Source: Chloroflexota bacterium
Lineage (GTDB): Bacteria; Chloroflexota; Ktedonobacteria; Ktedonobacterales; JADMIN01
NCBI GenBank assembly: GCA_021814145.1
Contig: JAKAIY010000024.1
Location: forward strand, 1-33,240
Length of the DNA: 33,240 nucleotides
Direction of reading: 5' to 3'
This document shows positions 16,857 to 23,901 of this stretch, in pieces. Position 1 is the first letter of the stretch. Every line of letters begins with the position of its first letter. Below the pieces are notes generated by a model. It was not told the origin of the DNA. It worked only from the letters and a program-made list of their open reading frames with translations, and searched no databases. Made by a program: the position numbers and the translations under genes.

Positions 16857-18614
16857 GTGACAACTGTATCCAACCCTGTTGTTGTACAAGGCGACCGAAC
16901 ACTGTTGCTTGAAGTGGACCATCCACATTACGCCGAAGCGCGCGACGCCCTGGCGCAATTCGCCGAGCTGGAGAAGTCGCCCGAACATATCCATACCTAC
17001 CGGCTGACGCCGCTCTCGCTCTGGAACGCCGCCGCCGCTGGACTGAGCGCGGCGGCGGTGATCGCGTCGCTGACCCGCTACAGCCGCTACGATTTGCCAC
17101 CCAACGTGCTGGCCGACATCCGCGACTATATCGGGCGCTATGGCCGGCTCAAGCTGCTGCGCGACGGCGCCGACCTGGTCCTGCGCTCGGATGACGCGGC
17201 GCTGATCGCTGAAGTGGCCCGCCACAAGCGCACGGAAGCCTTCGTCGTCGAGCGCCGCGACGAGTATACGCTGGTGATTGACCCCGCCCGCCGTGGCCAT
17301 ATCAAGCAGGCGCTGATCGCCATTGGCTACCCGGCGGAAGACCTGGCCGGCTACACTGACGGCGCCGCCTTGCCCATCGCCCTGCGCGACATCACCCCTT
17401 CCGGCGAGCCGTTCCAGATGCGCCAGTATCAGGAGGACGCCGTGCGCGCGTTCTACGCCGATGGCTCGCCCAGTGGCGGCAGCGGCGTGGTCGTGCTGCC
17501 CTGCGGCGCGGGCAAAACGGTTGTCGGCCTCGGCGCGATGGCCGCCATTGGCCGTTCGACGCTCATCCTCTCGCCCAATACCATCGCCGTGCGCCAGTGG
17601 ATGAGCGAGCTGGTCGAGCGCACCACGCTGACACCCGACCAGGTAGGCGAATACACGGGCGAGCGTAAAGACATCCGCCCGGTGACGGTCACGACATACC
17701 AGATGTTGACCTATCGCGGCAGCGAGGACGGCGTCTTCCCGCACTTCAGTCTGGTGACCGGGCACGACTGGGGCCTGATTATCTATGACGAGGTGCACCT
17801 GCTGCCGGCGCCGATTTTCCGCATCACGGCGGAGATTCAGGCGCGGCGGCGGCTCGGGCTGACGGCGACGCTGGTGCGCGAGGATGGCCGCGAGGCGGAC
17901 GTCTTTGGCCTGATTGGCCCCAAGCGCTTCGATGTCCCCTGGCGCGAGCTGGAGCGCCAGGGCTGGATCGCGACCGCTGAGTGCCACGAGATCCGTGTCG
18001 CCCTGCCCGAAGACGACCGGATGGTCTACGCTATCGCCGAGGAGCGCGAGAAGTACCGCATGGCGGCGGAAAACCCTACCAAGGTCACTGTCACACGCGA
18101 GTTGCTGCAACGCCACGCCGACGACCAGGTGCTGATCATTGGCCAGTATCTCGACCAGCTCAAGGACCTGGCGCAGCTGCTCAACGCGCCGCTGCTGACG
18201 GGCCGCACCAACAACACGCAGCGCGAGAAGCTCTACGACCAGTTTCGCCAGGGCAAGATCAAGCGGCTGGTGGTCAGCAAGGTCGCCAACTTCGCCGTAG
18301 ACCTGCCCGACGCCAATGTCGCTATCCAGGTCTCCGGCACGTTTGGCTCGCGCCAGGAGGAAGCCCAGCGTCTCGGGCGCCTGTTGCGGCCCAAGCAGGA
18401 TGGCCGCCCGGCCCACTTCTACAGTATCGTTACCCGCGACACCCGCGACCAGGAGTTTTCCGCCAACCGCCAGCTCTTCCTGACCGAGCAGGGCTATCGC
18501 TATACGATAGACGACGCCGAGGAGCAGGGCTTGCTGGTCGAGCGCCGCGCTCCCACCCGCCTGCCCGCCGCTGGCGAGCGAGCCAGCCGTGGGCGCGGCG
18601 CGCGGCGCGCGTAG
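16857..18614 (+). CDS. XPB/Ssl2-type DNA helicase
   Basis: 585 residues from the GTG at 16857, with AGGTGA (16841-16846) 10 nt upstream; a GTG at 16809 is an alternative. An N-terminal helicase C-like/DRD-like domain (about 15-180) with HTYRLTPLSLWNAAAAGL precedes superfamily 2 helicase core motifs: Walker A PCGAGKT (215-221), DEVH (311-314), TAT (336-338), the XPB-specific RED (341-343) and motif VI QRLGRLLRPK. Bacterial XPBs unwind DNA 3' to 5' and are thought to act in repair; no Bax1 nuclease partner is seen nearby. The Arg-rich tail (RASRGRGARRA) is probably disordered. It is complete, by comparison with the usual 550-600 residues. Confidence 0.93.
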   Translation: MTTVSNPVVVQGDRTLLLEVDHPHYAEARDALAQFAELEKSPEHIHTYRLTPLSLWNAAAAGLSAAAVIASLTRYSRYDLPPNVLADIRDYIGRYGRLKLLRDGADLVLRSDDAALIAEVARHKRTEAFVVERRDEYTLVIDPARRGHIKQALIAIGYPAEDLAGYTDGAALPIALRDITPSGEPFQMRQYQEDAVRAFYADGSPSGGSGVVVLPCGAGKTVVGLGAMAAIGRSTLILSPNTIAVRQWMSELVERTTLTPDQVGEYTGERKDIRPVTVTTYQMLTYRGSEDGVFPHFSLVTGHDWGLIIYDEVHLLPAPIFRITAEIQARRRLGLTATLVREDGREADVFGLIGPKRFDVPWRELERQGWIATAECHEIRVALPEDDRMVYAIAEEREKYRMAAENPTKVTVTRELLQRHADDQVLIIGQYLDQLKDLAQLLNAPLLTGRTNNTQREKLYDQFRQGKIKRLVVSKVANFAVDLPDANVAIQVSGTFGSRQEEAQRLGRLLRPKQDGRPAHFYSIVTRDTRDQEFSANRQLFLTEQGYRYTIDDAEEQGLLVERRAPTRLPAAGERASRGRGARRA

Positions 18615-18726
18615 GGAACTGGCAGGCGCGAGCGATGTTGGCACAGATGGCGCGTGGACAGACTGCCGCGGACTCTCCCGATGGAGACGGATGATTCAAG
18701 CGAAGAGTGAGAGGAGACGGGCATTC

Positions 18727-19317
18727 ATGGAGACTCGTCAAACATCATCCGGGCCAGCGAACAACGCCATCTATCAACTCAAGATCACGCTCTGGGGCAG
18801 CAAACCTCCTATCTGGCGTCGCGTCCAGACGCCAGGCTCCACGACCCTCGCCGGGCTGCATCACATCATTCAGGTGGCGATGGGATGGGAAGACTATCAC
18901 CTCCACCAGTTCTCCATCGGGGGCGTCATCTACGGCGCGCCCGAGCCTGACCTGGACGATCTGGCGTTCGAGATGAAGGATGAGCGCCGCGCGCGTCTCG
19001 ACAAGGTGGCGCCCGAGGTGGGGAGCAAGTTCACCTACCAGTACGACTTTGGCGATGGCTGGGACCACACCATTCTTGTCGAGAAGATCCTGGAGCCAGA
19101 GCCGGGCGTCCAGTATCCCCGCTGCCTGGCTGGCCGGCGCGCGTGTCCGCCTGAGGATAGCGGCGGCGTCTGGGGCTACGATGAGCTGATCCAGACGCTG
19201 AAGAACCCCAGCGATCCTGAGTACGCGGAGATGCGCGAGTGGGTGGGCGACGACTTCGATCCTGAAGCCTTCTCGCTCGACGACGTCAACGCTGACCTCG
19301 CGGCCCTGCGCGGATAG
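18727..19317 (+). CDS. plasmid pRiA4b ORF-3-like protein
   Basis: 196 residues from the ATG at 18727, with GAGGAGA about 8 nt upstream; the frame extends to 18589 inside the XPB gene. Family signatures are YQLKITLWGSKPPIWRRVQTP (N-terminal strand with IWRR), LHHIIQVAMGWEDYHLHQF, and FTYQYDFGDGWDHTI, followed by P-RCLAGRRACPPEDSGG (Cys pair) and the YAEMREWVGDDFDPEAF tail. These match the plasmid pRiA4b ORF-3 family (PF07929), whose biochemical role is unclear; nucleic-acid association has been proposed. It stands 112 bp after the helicase gene in the same direction, so co-transcription is possible. Confidence 0.9.
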   Translation: METRQTSSGPANNAIYQLKITLWGSKPPIWRRVQTPGSTTLAGLHHIIQVAMGWEDYHLHQFSIGGVIYGAPEPDLDDLAFEMKDERRARLDKVAPEVGSKFTYQYDFGDGWDHTILVEKILEPEPGVQYPRCLAGRRACPPEDSGGVWGYDELIQTLKNPSDPEYAEMREWVGDDFDPEAFSLDDVNADLAALRG

Positions 19318-19356
19318 CCCCCTTTTCCCTCCTTGAACGCCTGGAGCGGCGGGCGG

Positions 19357-19383
19357 CTGACGCGCCGCGGGGCCGCGCGTCAG
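19357..19383. terminator. hairpin between convergent genes
   Basis: A perfect 9-bp stem CTGACGCGC (19357-19365) with GCGCGTCAG (19375-19383). It covers the stop codon of the YceI gene and lies 40 nt past the pRiA4b-like stop, so it can serve both directions. There is no U-tract. Confidence 0.5.
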
Positions 19384-19949
19384 AGCTGCGCGGTGTCCTC
19401 CGGCTGTTCTGCCATCCCCGCTGAATCGGGCAGCTCGATCAGCTCAGCTTCGATCTCGAGGCGGACAGTTGAGCCAAGGACGAAGCCGCCGCCTTCGAGC
19501 GGGGCGTTCCAGACGAGGCCATAGTCCTCACGGTTGATATGCCCACGGGCGGAAAAACCGGCGCGGCGGCGGCCTTCGGGGTCGAGCGCGATGCCGCCGA
19601 GGGAGGCGTCCAGCTGGACGGGGTGGGTAACGCCGTGGATGGTCAGATCACCCTCGATGTTGAAGTGATCGAAGCCGAGCGGGGTGACGCTCCTGCCGCG
19701 GTAGCGGATGGTGGGCCAGGCCTCGGCGTTGAGGAAGTCGGACGAGCGGAGATGGGCGTCGCGCTCGCGGTTGTCGGTCGCGATGCTGGCGGCGTCAATG
19801 GTGACTTCAAAGGAAGAGCGTTCTGGAGCGCGCTCATCGAGACTGAACTCGCCGACGAAGCGGGTGAAGCGCCCAGTGATGAGCGTGACGGACATATGCT
19901 GGATCGAGAAGGCGATGTGGGTGTGGGCGGGGTCAAGTGTCCAGCGCAT
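19380..19949 (-). CDS. YceI family lipocalin-like protein
   Basis: 189 residues from the ATG at 19949, with GAGGAGG upstream; the frame is open to 20012. The sequence MRWTLDPAHTHIAFSIQHM and the later phrases FVGEFSLDE, VTIDAASIATDNRERDAHLRSSDFLNAE and INREDYGLVWNAPLEGGGFVLGSTVRL are the YceI signature. The family forms an eight-stranded lipocalin-like barrel that binds isoprenoid-type lipids. No signal peptide precedes it, so unlike E. coli YceI this copy is probably cytoplasmic. Its upstream region holds an inverted repeat (20039-20056) that could be an operator. Confidence 0.93.
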   Translation of the reverse strand: MRWTLDPAHTHIAFSIQHMSVTLITGRFTRFVGEFSLDERAPERSSFEVTIDAASIATDNRERDAHLRSSDFLNAEAWPTIRYRGRSVTPLGFDHFNIEGDLTIHGVTHPVQLDASLGGIALDPEGRRRAGFSARGHINREDYGLVWNAPLEGGGFVLGSTVRLEIEAELIELPDSAGMAEQPEDTAQL

Positions 19950-20038
19950 GGGAAGCCTCCTCTTCAGGGATGTCCACAGCGTTCCTGGTGGCGCGCCATC
20001 TGGCGCGATCACGAGTCATGGATACGCTACTCATACGA

Positions 20039-20056
20039 TGTGAGCGGAAAATCACA
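20039..20056. promoter_or_regulatory. inverted repeat, candidate operator for yceI
   Basis: TGTGA-GCGGAAAA-TCACA is a perfect 5-bp dyad with an 8-bp spacer, about 90 bp upstream of the YceI ATG. It shares its TGTGA/TCACA half-sites with the dyad at 20276-20298 in the same divergent region. Confidence 0.4.
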
Positions 20057-20165
20057 GGTAAGGCACAGGGGTCAGGCGCGGTGTCACGATAGCGTCGCGC
20101 GGTGGGTGTGGCCGCGTAAAAGGACAGGGGCGCACGCGCTGGCGCTGATCGGCGCTGCAAGGGGC

Positions 20166-20194
20166 TTGTGTTCTGCGAGTCTCCGTGGTATACT
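20166..20194 (+). promoter_or_regulatory. sigma70-type promoter of the zinc-ribbon gene
   Basis: TTGTGT (20166-20171), 17-bp spacer, TATACT (20189-20194). The predicted start near 20201 leaves about 300 nt before the TTG start codon. Confidence 0.55.
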
Positions 20195-20200
20195 TCGCCC

Positions 20201-20504
20201 GAAGGTCGGGAGGATCGAGCGCGGCCCTCAATCCCGTTCGAAGTATTCTCGATCCTGGATGGTATTCGGTTTTAGGTGTGTGAACGGGGATCACACACAC
20301 GCTGTTATGACGCAAGTCGGTGGTCTGCAAGGGTTAAGACGTCGGCCTTGGTTTCTGGGACGATACTCCCTCAGTTCTCTCCACAGCGGTTTCCCCCAGT
20401 CTGACACAGCCCCGCGCCAGCGCGCGCGGGCATTTGGTTACGGCGATGCGACAGCGTCTATTCGAGAGTCTGCGCCGTGACCAGAGAAGAAGAGGTTCTT
20501 GACT
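20201..20504 (+). promoter_or_regulatory. structured 5' leader of the zinc-ribbon gene
   Basis: The predicted transcript begins with a 9-bp perfect stem (AGGATCGAG 20211-20219 with CTCGATCCT 20248-20256). A second stem follows, GTGTGTGA (20276-20283) with TCACACAC (20291-20298) around a 7-nt loop. No open reading frame of interest is present. The leader may be a thermosensor, a protein-binding element or an unnamed riboswitch; it matches no class I know. Confidence 0.4.
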
Positions 20505-20852
20505 TTGGCCACCGATCAAACACTGCGTTGCCGCGAGTGCGGCCGCGATTTCCTGTTCACGGTAGGTGAGCAGGAGTTTTATGCCAGCCGCGGTCTGGTG
20601 AATACGCCGTCGCGCTGCCCTGAGTGCCGCGCGGCGCGGAAGTCTTCCATGCAAGGCGGCGGTGGCGCAGGCGGCCGCCGTGAGATGTTCACGGCGACGT
20701 GCAGTTCGTGCGGCCGTGAGGCGCGTGTGCCGTTCCAGCCGCGTGGCGACAAGCCGGTCTATTGCAGCGACTGCTACCAGCAGATGGGCGGCGGCGGTGG
20801 CGGCCGTCACTCAGGCGGCAATGGCGGCGGCTACGGCGGTTCCCGCTGGTAG
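20505..20852 (+). CDS. CxxC zinc-ribbon protein
   Basis: 115 residues from a TTG at 20505, 8 nt after GAAGAGG; a TTG at 20499 is the alternative. The first ribbon has C9, C12, C38 and C41 around DFLFTVGEQEFYASRGL, the 'probable zinc-ribbon' family often seen in Chloroflexota. A Gly-rich linker leads to a second ribbon, C66/C69 and C87/C90 (CSSC...CSDC). The tail is Gly-rich and ends in GYGGSRW, as in RNA-binding or aggregation-prone tails. Nucleic-acid or ribosome binding is plausible but not shown. It is followed by a strong terminator and is monocistronic with an unusually long leader. Confidence 0.88.
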   Translation: MATDQTLRCRECGRDFLFTVGEQEFYASRGLVNTPSRCPECRAARKSSMQGGGGAGGRREMFTATCSSCGREARVPFQPRGDKPVYCSDCYQQMGGGGGGRHSGGNGGGYGGSRW

Positions 20853-20896
20853 GCTGAATCGCCTGCTTTCGCCGCGCCCGGACCGCCGGGCAACAG

Positions 20897-20930
20897 CATC
20901 CCCCCGCTTCGTTCGAGAGGCGGGGGGATG
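20897..20930. terminator. bidirectional hairpin between zinc-ribbon gene and rsgA
   Basis: A perfect 11-bp stem CATCCCCCCGC (20897-20907) with GCGGGGGGATG (20920-20930) and a 12-nt loop. It lies between two convergent stops. Confidence 0.7.
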
Positions 20931-20975
20931 TTCGCGTTGCGGGACGGCATGAGGCTAACCCCCCGCTGGCGGCCT

Positions 20976-22100
20976 TCAGGCGGTTGGCGGCGGGATGAGG
21001 CCAGCGCTGGCGGGCAGGCCAATGGCGAGACGGTGGTAGCTGTCGTAGCGGACGAAATCTATTGCGCCCGCGCGCAAGGCGGCGTGGATGGCGCAGCCCG
21101 GCTCGGCGAGATGACGGCAGTCGCTGAAGGCGCAGGCGCCGAGATAGGGACGGAATTCGCGGAAGGTTTCCGGCAGGTTGTCGAGCGTGGCGGGATTGAG
21201 GGCCAGCGCGCGGATGCCGGCGGTGTCGGCGATCCAGCCGCCGCCTGGGCCAGCGAGCGGGATAAGCTGGGCGCCGGAGGTGGTATGGCGGCCTTTTCCG
21301 GTGGATGCGCTGATGGCGGAGACGCGCAGGGCGAGCTCTGGCTCCAGCGCGTTGAGCAGGCTGGATTTGCCCACGCCTGAGGGGCCAGCGAAAGCCGAGA
21401 CGCGCCCGGCGAGAAGCCCGCGCAGCGCCTCGACGCCATTGCCAGTGGCGGCGCTGGTCCGCAGGACGTGGTAGCCGAGGCGGGTGTAGATCTGGAGGCG
21501 GGCGTCGAGCCAGGGCTCGATCCCCTGATCGGCCTTGTTGACACAGAGGATGACGGCGGCGCTCTGGGCTTCGGCCAGCGCGATGAACCGGTCAGCAAGG
21601 CGCGGATGGGGCGCTGGCTCGCGGGCGGCGAAGACGATCACCAGCTGATCGAGGCCGCTGACGCTGGTAAGCGGGCGTTTCGCGGCGCGGCCAGGGTTGG
21701 GGTCCTGGCGGGCGAGAGCGGCGCCCACGCGGGGCGCGATACGCTCGATGACCCCTTCGCCCGCGCCCGTGGGCAGCAGCCAGACGCGGTCGCCAATCGC
21801 CACGGGATCGCCCTCGCGGACGGTGACGCGATGGGCGGCGCGGCGCGCGGAGGCGCTTTCGGGGTAGATGAGCTCTTTGCGCAGGCGCCCGCGCAGGACG
21901 CACCAGAACGCGCCGCTGGCGGTCTCCACCTGGTAGCGGCCCCGGCTGCCATTGGTGATGAGGCCTTCGAGCAGCGGGCTGGCGCTGTTGGACGTGTTCC
22001 CGGTGGACGTCGTTGATGGGATTGATGGGATGGCAGGGTCTCCTTGTGGATGGGTAGTCAAACGGGCGGATCGCTGGTCGCGGTGTTGTTTATGGCTCAC
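20976..22100 (-). CDS. rsgA: RsgA ribosome small-subunit maturation GTPase
   Basis: 374 residues from a GTG at 22100 (AGGAG 10 nt upstream). The resulting start, (V/M)SHKQHRDQRSARL, looks like typical RsgA N-termini, whereas the frame open to 22289 adds junk-like sequence. An OB-fold domain (about 45-125, GRYQVET...VAIGDRVWLLP) precedes a circularly permuted GTPase: G4 NKAD (188-191), G1 GPSGVGKSS (239-247), G2 GKGRHTT (268-274) and G3 DTAG (292-295). The C-terminal zinc finger ligands are C323, C328, H330 and C336. It helps release late 30S assembly factors. A Ser/Thr/Pro-rich linker (20-42) is longer than usual. Confidence 0.93.
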   Translation of the reverse strand: MSHKQHRDQRSARLTTHPQGDPAIPSIPSTTSTGNTSNSASPLLEGLITNGSRGRYQVETASGAFWCVLRGRLRKELIYPESASARRAAHRVTVREGDPVAIGDRVWLLPTGAGEGVIERIAPRVGAALARQDPNPGRAAKRPLTSVSGLDQLVIVFAAREPAPHPRLADRFIALAEAQSAAVILCVNKADQGIEPWLDARLQIYTRLGYHVLRTSAATGNGVEALRGLLAGRVSAFAGPSGVGKSSLLNALEPELALRVSAISASTGKGRHTTSGAQLIPLAGPGGGWIADTAGIRALALNPATLDNLPETFREFRPYLGACAFSDCRHLAEPGCAIHAALRAGAIDFVRYDSYHRLAIGLPASAGLIPPPTA

Positions 22101-22323
22101 GGTGTGGCAGCTCCTGCTGAACGCGGCGGACGGCGCCCCGCCCTTGCCCAATCGCGCGCCTGAATGGCGTGGAAAGGGGGTAGCGGTCTGGGGCATGGCC
22201 AGACCCGGGGCGAGGGCGTGATAGGGGAGCGGCGAGCCTGCGCCGCGTTTCCGCGCGTCGTAGGGCTGAAGGCGCCTGTCTGGGGCCACGCCAGGGGCTG
22301 TTATGGTCGCCGCGCGAGGCGCG

Positions 22324-22395
22324 CTAGCGAGCCAGGGAGCGGCTGGAGCGGATCGGGGAGGCGCCGGAGCCGGACGCGATCATCTTTGCGTTCAT
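22324..22395 (-). CDS. candidate 23-residue leader peptide
   Basis: ATG at 22395 preceded by AAGGAGG with a 6-nt spacer, the strongest ribosome site in this gap, and by a TTGCGC-18-TACAAT promoter (22459-22488). The peptide is MNAKMIASGSGASPIRSSRS followed by LAR and TAG, 223 bp before rsgA. I recognise no family. It may be a leader peptide or a small protein; translation is only inferred from the ribosome site and promoter. Confidence 0.35.
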   Translation of the reverse strand: MNAKMIASGSGASPIRSSRSLAR

Positions 22396-22458
22396 TGCGC
22401 GCCTCCTTGTCATTTGAGGAAACCGGAGCCGCGTGGCAGGGCGCCGCGCGACTGTGGC

Positions 22459-22488
22459 ATTGTACGCATGGGGAAGCGGCGGGCGCAA
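22459..22488 (-). promoter_or_regulatory. candidate promoter, reverse
   Basis: On the reverse strand TTGCGC (22483-22488), 18-bp spacer, TACAAT (22459-22464). The -35 element lies inside the 29-bp dispersed repeat. It would drive the 23-residue frame and possibly rsgA. Confidence 0.4.
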
Positions 22489-22494
22489 GGGGCG
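22466..22494 (+). repeat. 29-bp dispersed direct repeat, copy 1
   Basis: An exact copy of 27178-27206 in the same orientation, beginning GCATGGGGAAGCGG and ending CAAGGGGCG. It is noncoding in both places. The flanks do not match beyond the 29 bp. Confidence 0.7.
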
Positions 22495-22546
22495 TTTGGA
22501 GCGAGAAGGATGGACAAAGTATCGGCGATGGCTCCTGGTCGTCCGC

Positions 22547-22581
22547 GCTCCGCGCTCCGCGCTCCGCGCTCCGCGCTCCGC
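22547..22581 (+). repeat. five tandem GCTCCGC heptamers
   Basis: Five perfect copies of the 7-bp unit GCTCCGC (35 bp), with a degenerate partial unit on the left. They lie just past the 3' end of the AraC-type gene (stop at 22587) and so in its 3' untranslated region. Confidence 0.85.
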
Positions 22582-22586
22582 GCCCC

Positions 22587-23549
22587 TCATCGGTCAGCGC
22601 TTGCCTTGACAGATTCCCGCAGCCGTTGCACGTCGCGCATTGGTGGGACGCCAAAGAGGCTCTTGTATTCCCGATTGAAGTGGGAGGCGTCGCGGTATCC
22701 CACGTGATAGGCGGCGCTTGCCGCATCGAGGTCTTCACCCAGCATGAGCCGGCGGGCCTCCTGGAGCCGCAGCCGCTTCTGGAATTGCAAAGGGCTTAGC
22801 GCGGTAACCGCTTTGAAGTGGTGGTGCAGACCCGAGACGCTCATGCCCAGCTCGTGGGCGAGCCGCTCGATGCGCAAGGGCTGATCAAAGTCTTGCCGGA
22901 GTCTCTCGACCGCTCTGGCGATGCGGGAGGCGTAGCCCCCTGTGATCGCAAGGTGGCGGAGCCGGGAGCCCTGTTCTCCTGTCAGGAGCCGGTAGATAAT
23001 TTCCCGCGTGATCAGCGGCATGAGGACCCGGGCCTCAGCAGGCGAATCCACGAGTCTGACGAGCCGCACGACGGCATCCAGCAGGCGCGCATCGAGCGGG
23101 CTGACCGTGATGGCTCGCGCATCAGCAGGGCCTGAAGACGAAGCGTGACCGGCCTCAGCCATGACCGCGCCGACGAGGCTTGGGGCGAGTTCCAGGCGGA
23201 GACTGAGGTATGGCCGCTCCTTCGACGCGACAAGGACCTGACTGACGCGGGGCAACTCGACAGTGGCCAGCAGATAGTGCGCGGGGTCGTAGCGGTAGCG
23301 GCTCTTACCCAGCAGGACCTCCTTGCTCCCCTGGGCAATGACGCACAGAGATGGCTCAAGCACGCTGTGAAGCGGCTCCCCTGGTAACGAAGAGCGGGAC
23401 AGGTGAAGCCCTGGGAGCAATTGGGCGGTTCCATCTTCGCTGATGGCCCGGGCGATCCGCTCTACCAGTTCCGCGCGATTGGCATACACCAGCTGCGCCT
23501 CGCGGTCTGTCTGCTGGTGGACCATCACATCCAGGGTCATCACGTCCAT
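22587..23549 (-). CDS. AraC family transcriptional regulator
   Basis: 320 residues. I chose the ATG at 23549 with AAGAGG about 6 nt upstream; a GTG five codons earlier is possible. The N-terminal half (PGLHLSRSSLPGEPLHSVLEPSLCVIAQGSKEVLLG) is the AraC_N effector domain (PF06719). The C-terminal half has two helix-turn-helix units, beginning RIERLAHELGMSVSGLHHHF and ending YHVGYRDASHFNREYKSLFG. It is divergent from the alcohol dehydrogenase cluster and is therefore the likely regulator of it. The inducer is unknown. The full length equals that of typical relatives. Confidence 0.92.
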   Translation of the reverse strand: MDVMTLDVMVHQQTDREAQLVYANRAELVERIARAISEDGTAQLLPGLHLSRSSLPGEPLHSVLEPSLCVIAQGSKEVLLGKSRYRYDPAHYLLATVELPRVSQVLVASKERPYLSLRLELAPSLVGAVMAEAGHASSSGPADARAITVSPLDARLLDAVVRLVRLVDSPAEARVLMPLITREIIYRLLTGEQGSRLRHLAITGGYASRIARAVERLRQDFDQPLRIERLAHELGMSVSGLHHHFKAVTALSPLQFQKRLRLQEARRLMLGEDLDAASAAYHVGYRDASHFNREYKSLFGVPPMRDVQRLRESVKASADR

Positions 23550-23901
23550 AAAGCCCCTCTTCACTGGACTGGCGCCTCTATCATCTGGAAGCGCGCATTT
23601 GGTGTGTTTGCAGAATTATCCAATCATGCTCGACAATCATTCTACTCTCCTGGGCTCCATCGCGTCTATTATTATCGCCAGACAGAGGATACGCGTCTCT
23701 GCCCTGACCACACAAGCTGGACTATTCTTCAAGGGAAGGCGCCGCGGTGAACAAGCCTGAGACACACCAGATCGGCAATTAGGCGCGGGCTGCCGGGCGG
23801 AGGATTGCCGATCTCCAGGAGAGACTCGACGCCGATCGTGAACTGACGGCGCCTCTCGCTCTCAACACCCGCAGCCCGCCGGAAACCGGAGGTAAGCTAC
23901 T
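23550..23901. other. divergent promoter region of the AraC/dehydrogenase cluster
   Basis: 352 bp, comparatively AT-rich between 23590 and 23720, where promoters and AraC-type sites would be expected. I do not see a clean -35/-10 pair in either direction. A short open stretch (about 23782-23890) reads like a helical peptide remnant but has no start. Confidence 0.4.

Noticed and set aside
23748-23890. A short GTG frame ending in TAG followed by an open stretch with a helix-like peptide (ADLQERLDADRELTAPLAL).
   Set aside because: It is interrupted by the TAG and has no start or homologue I can name. It may be a relic in the divergent promoter region, but there is too little to call.
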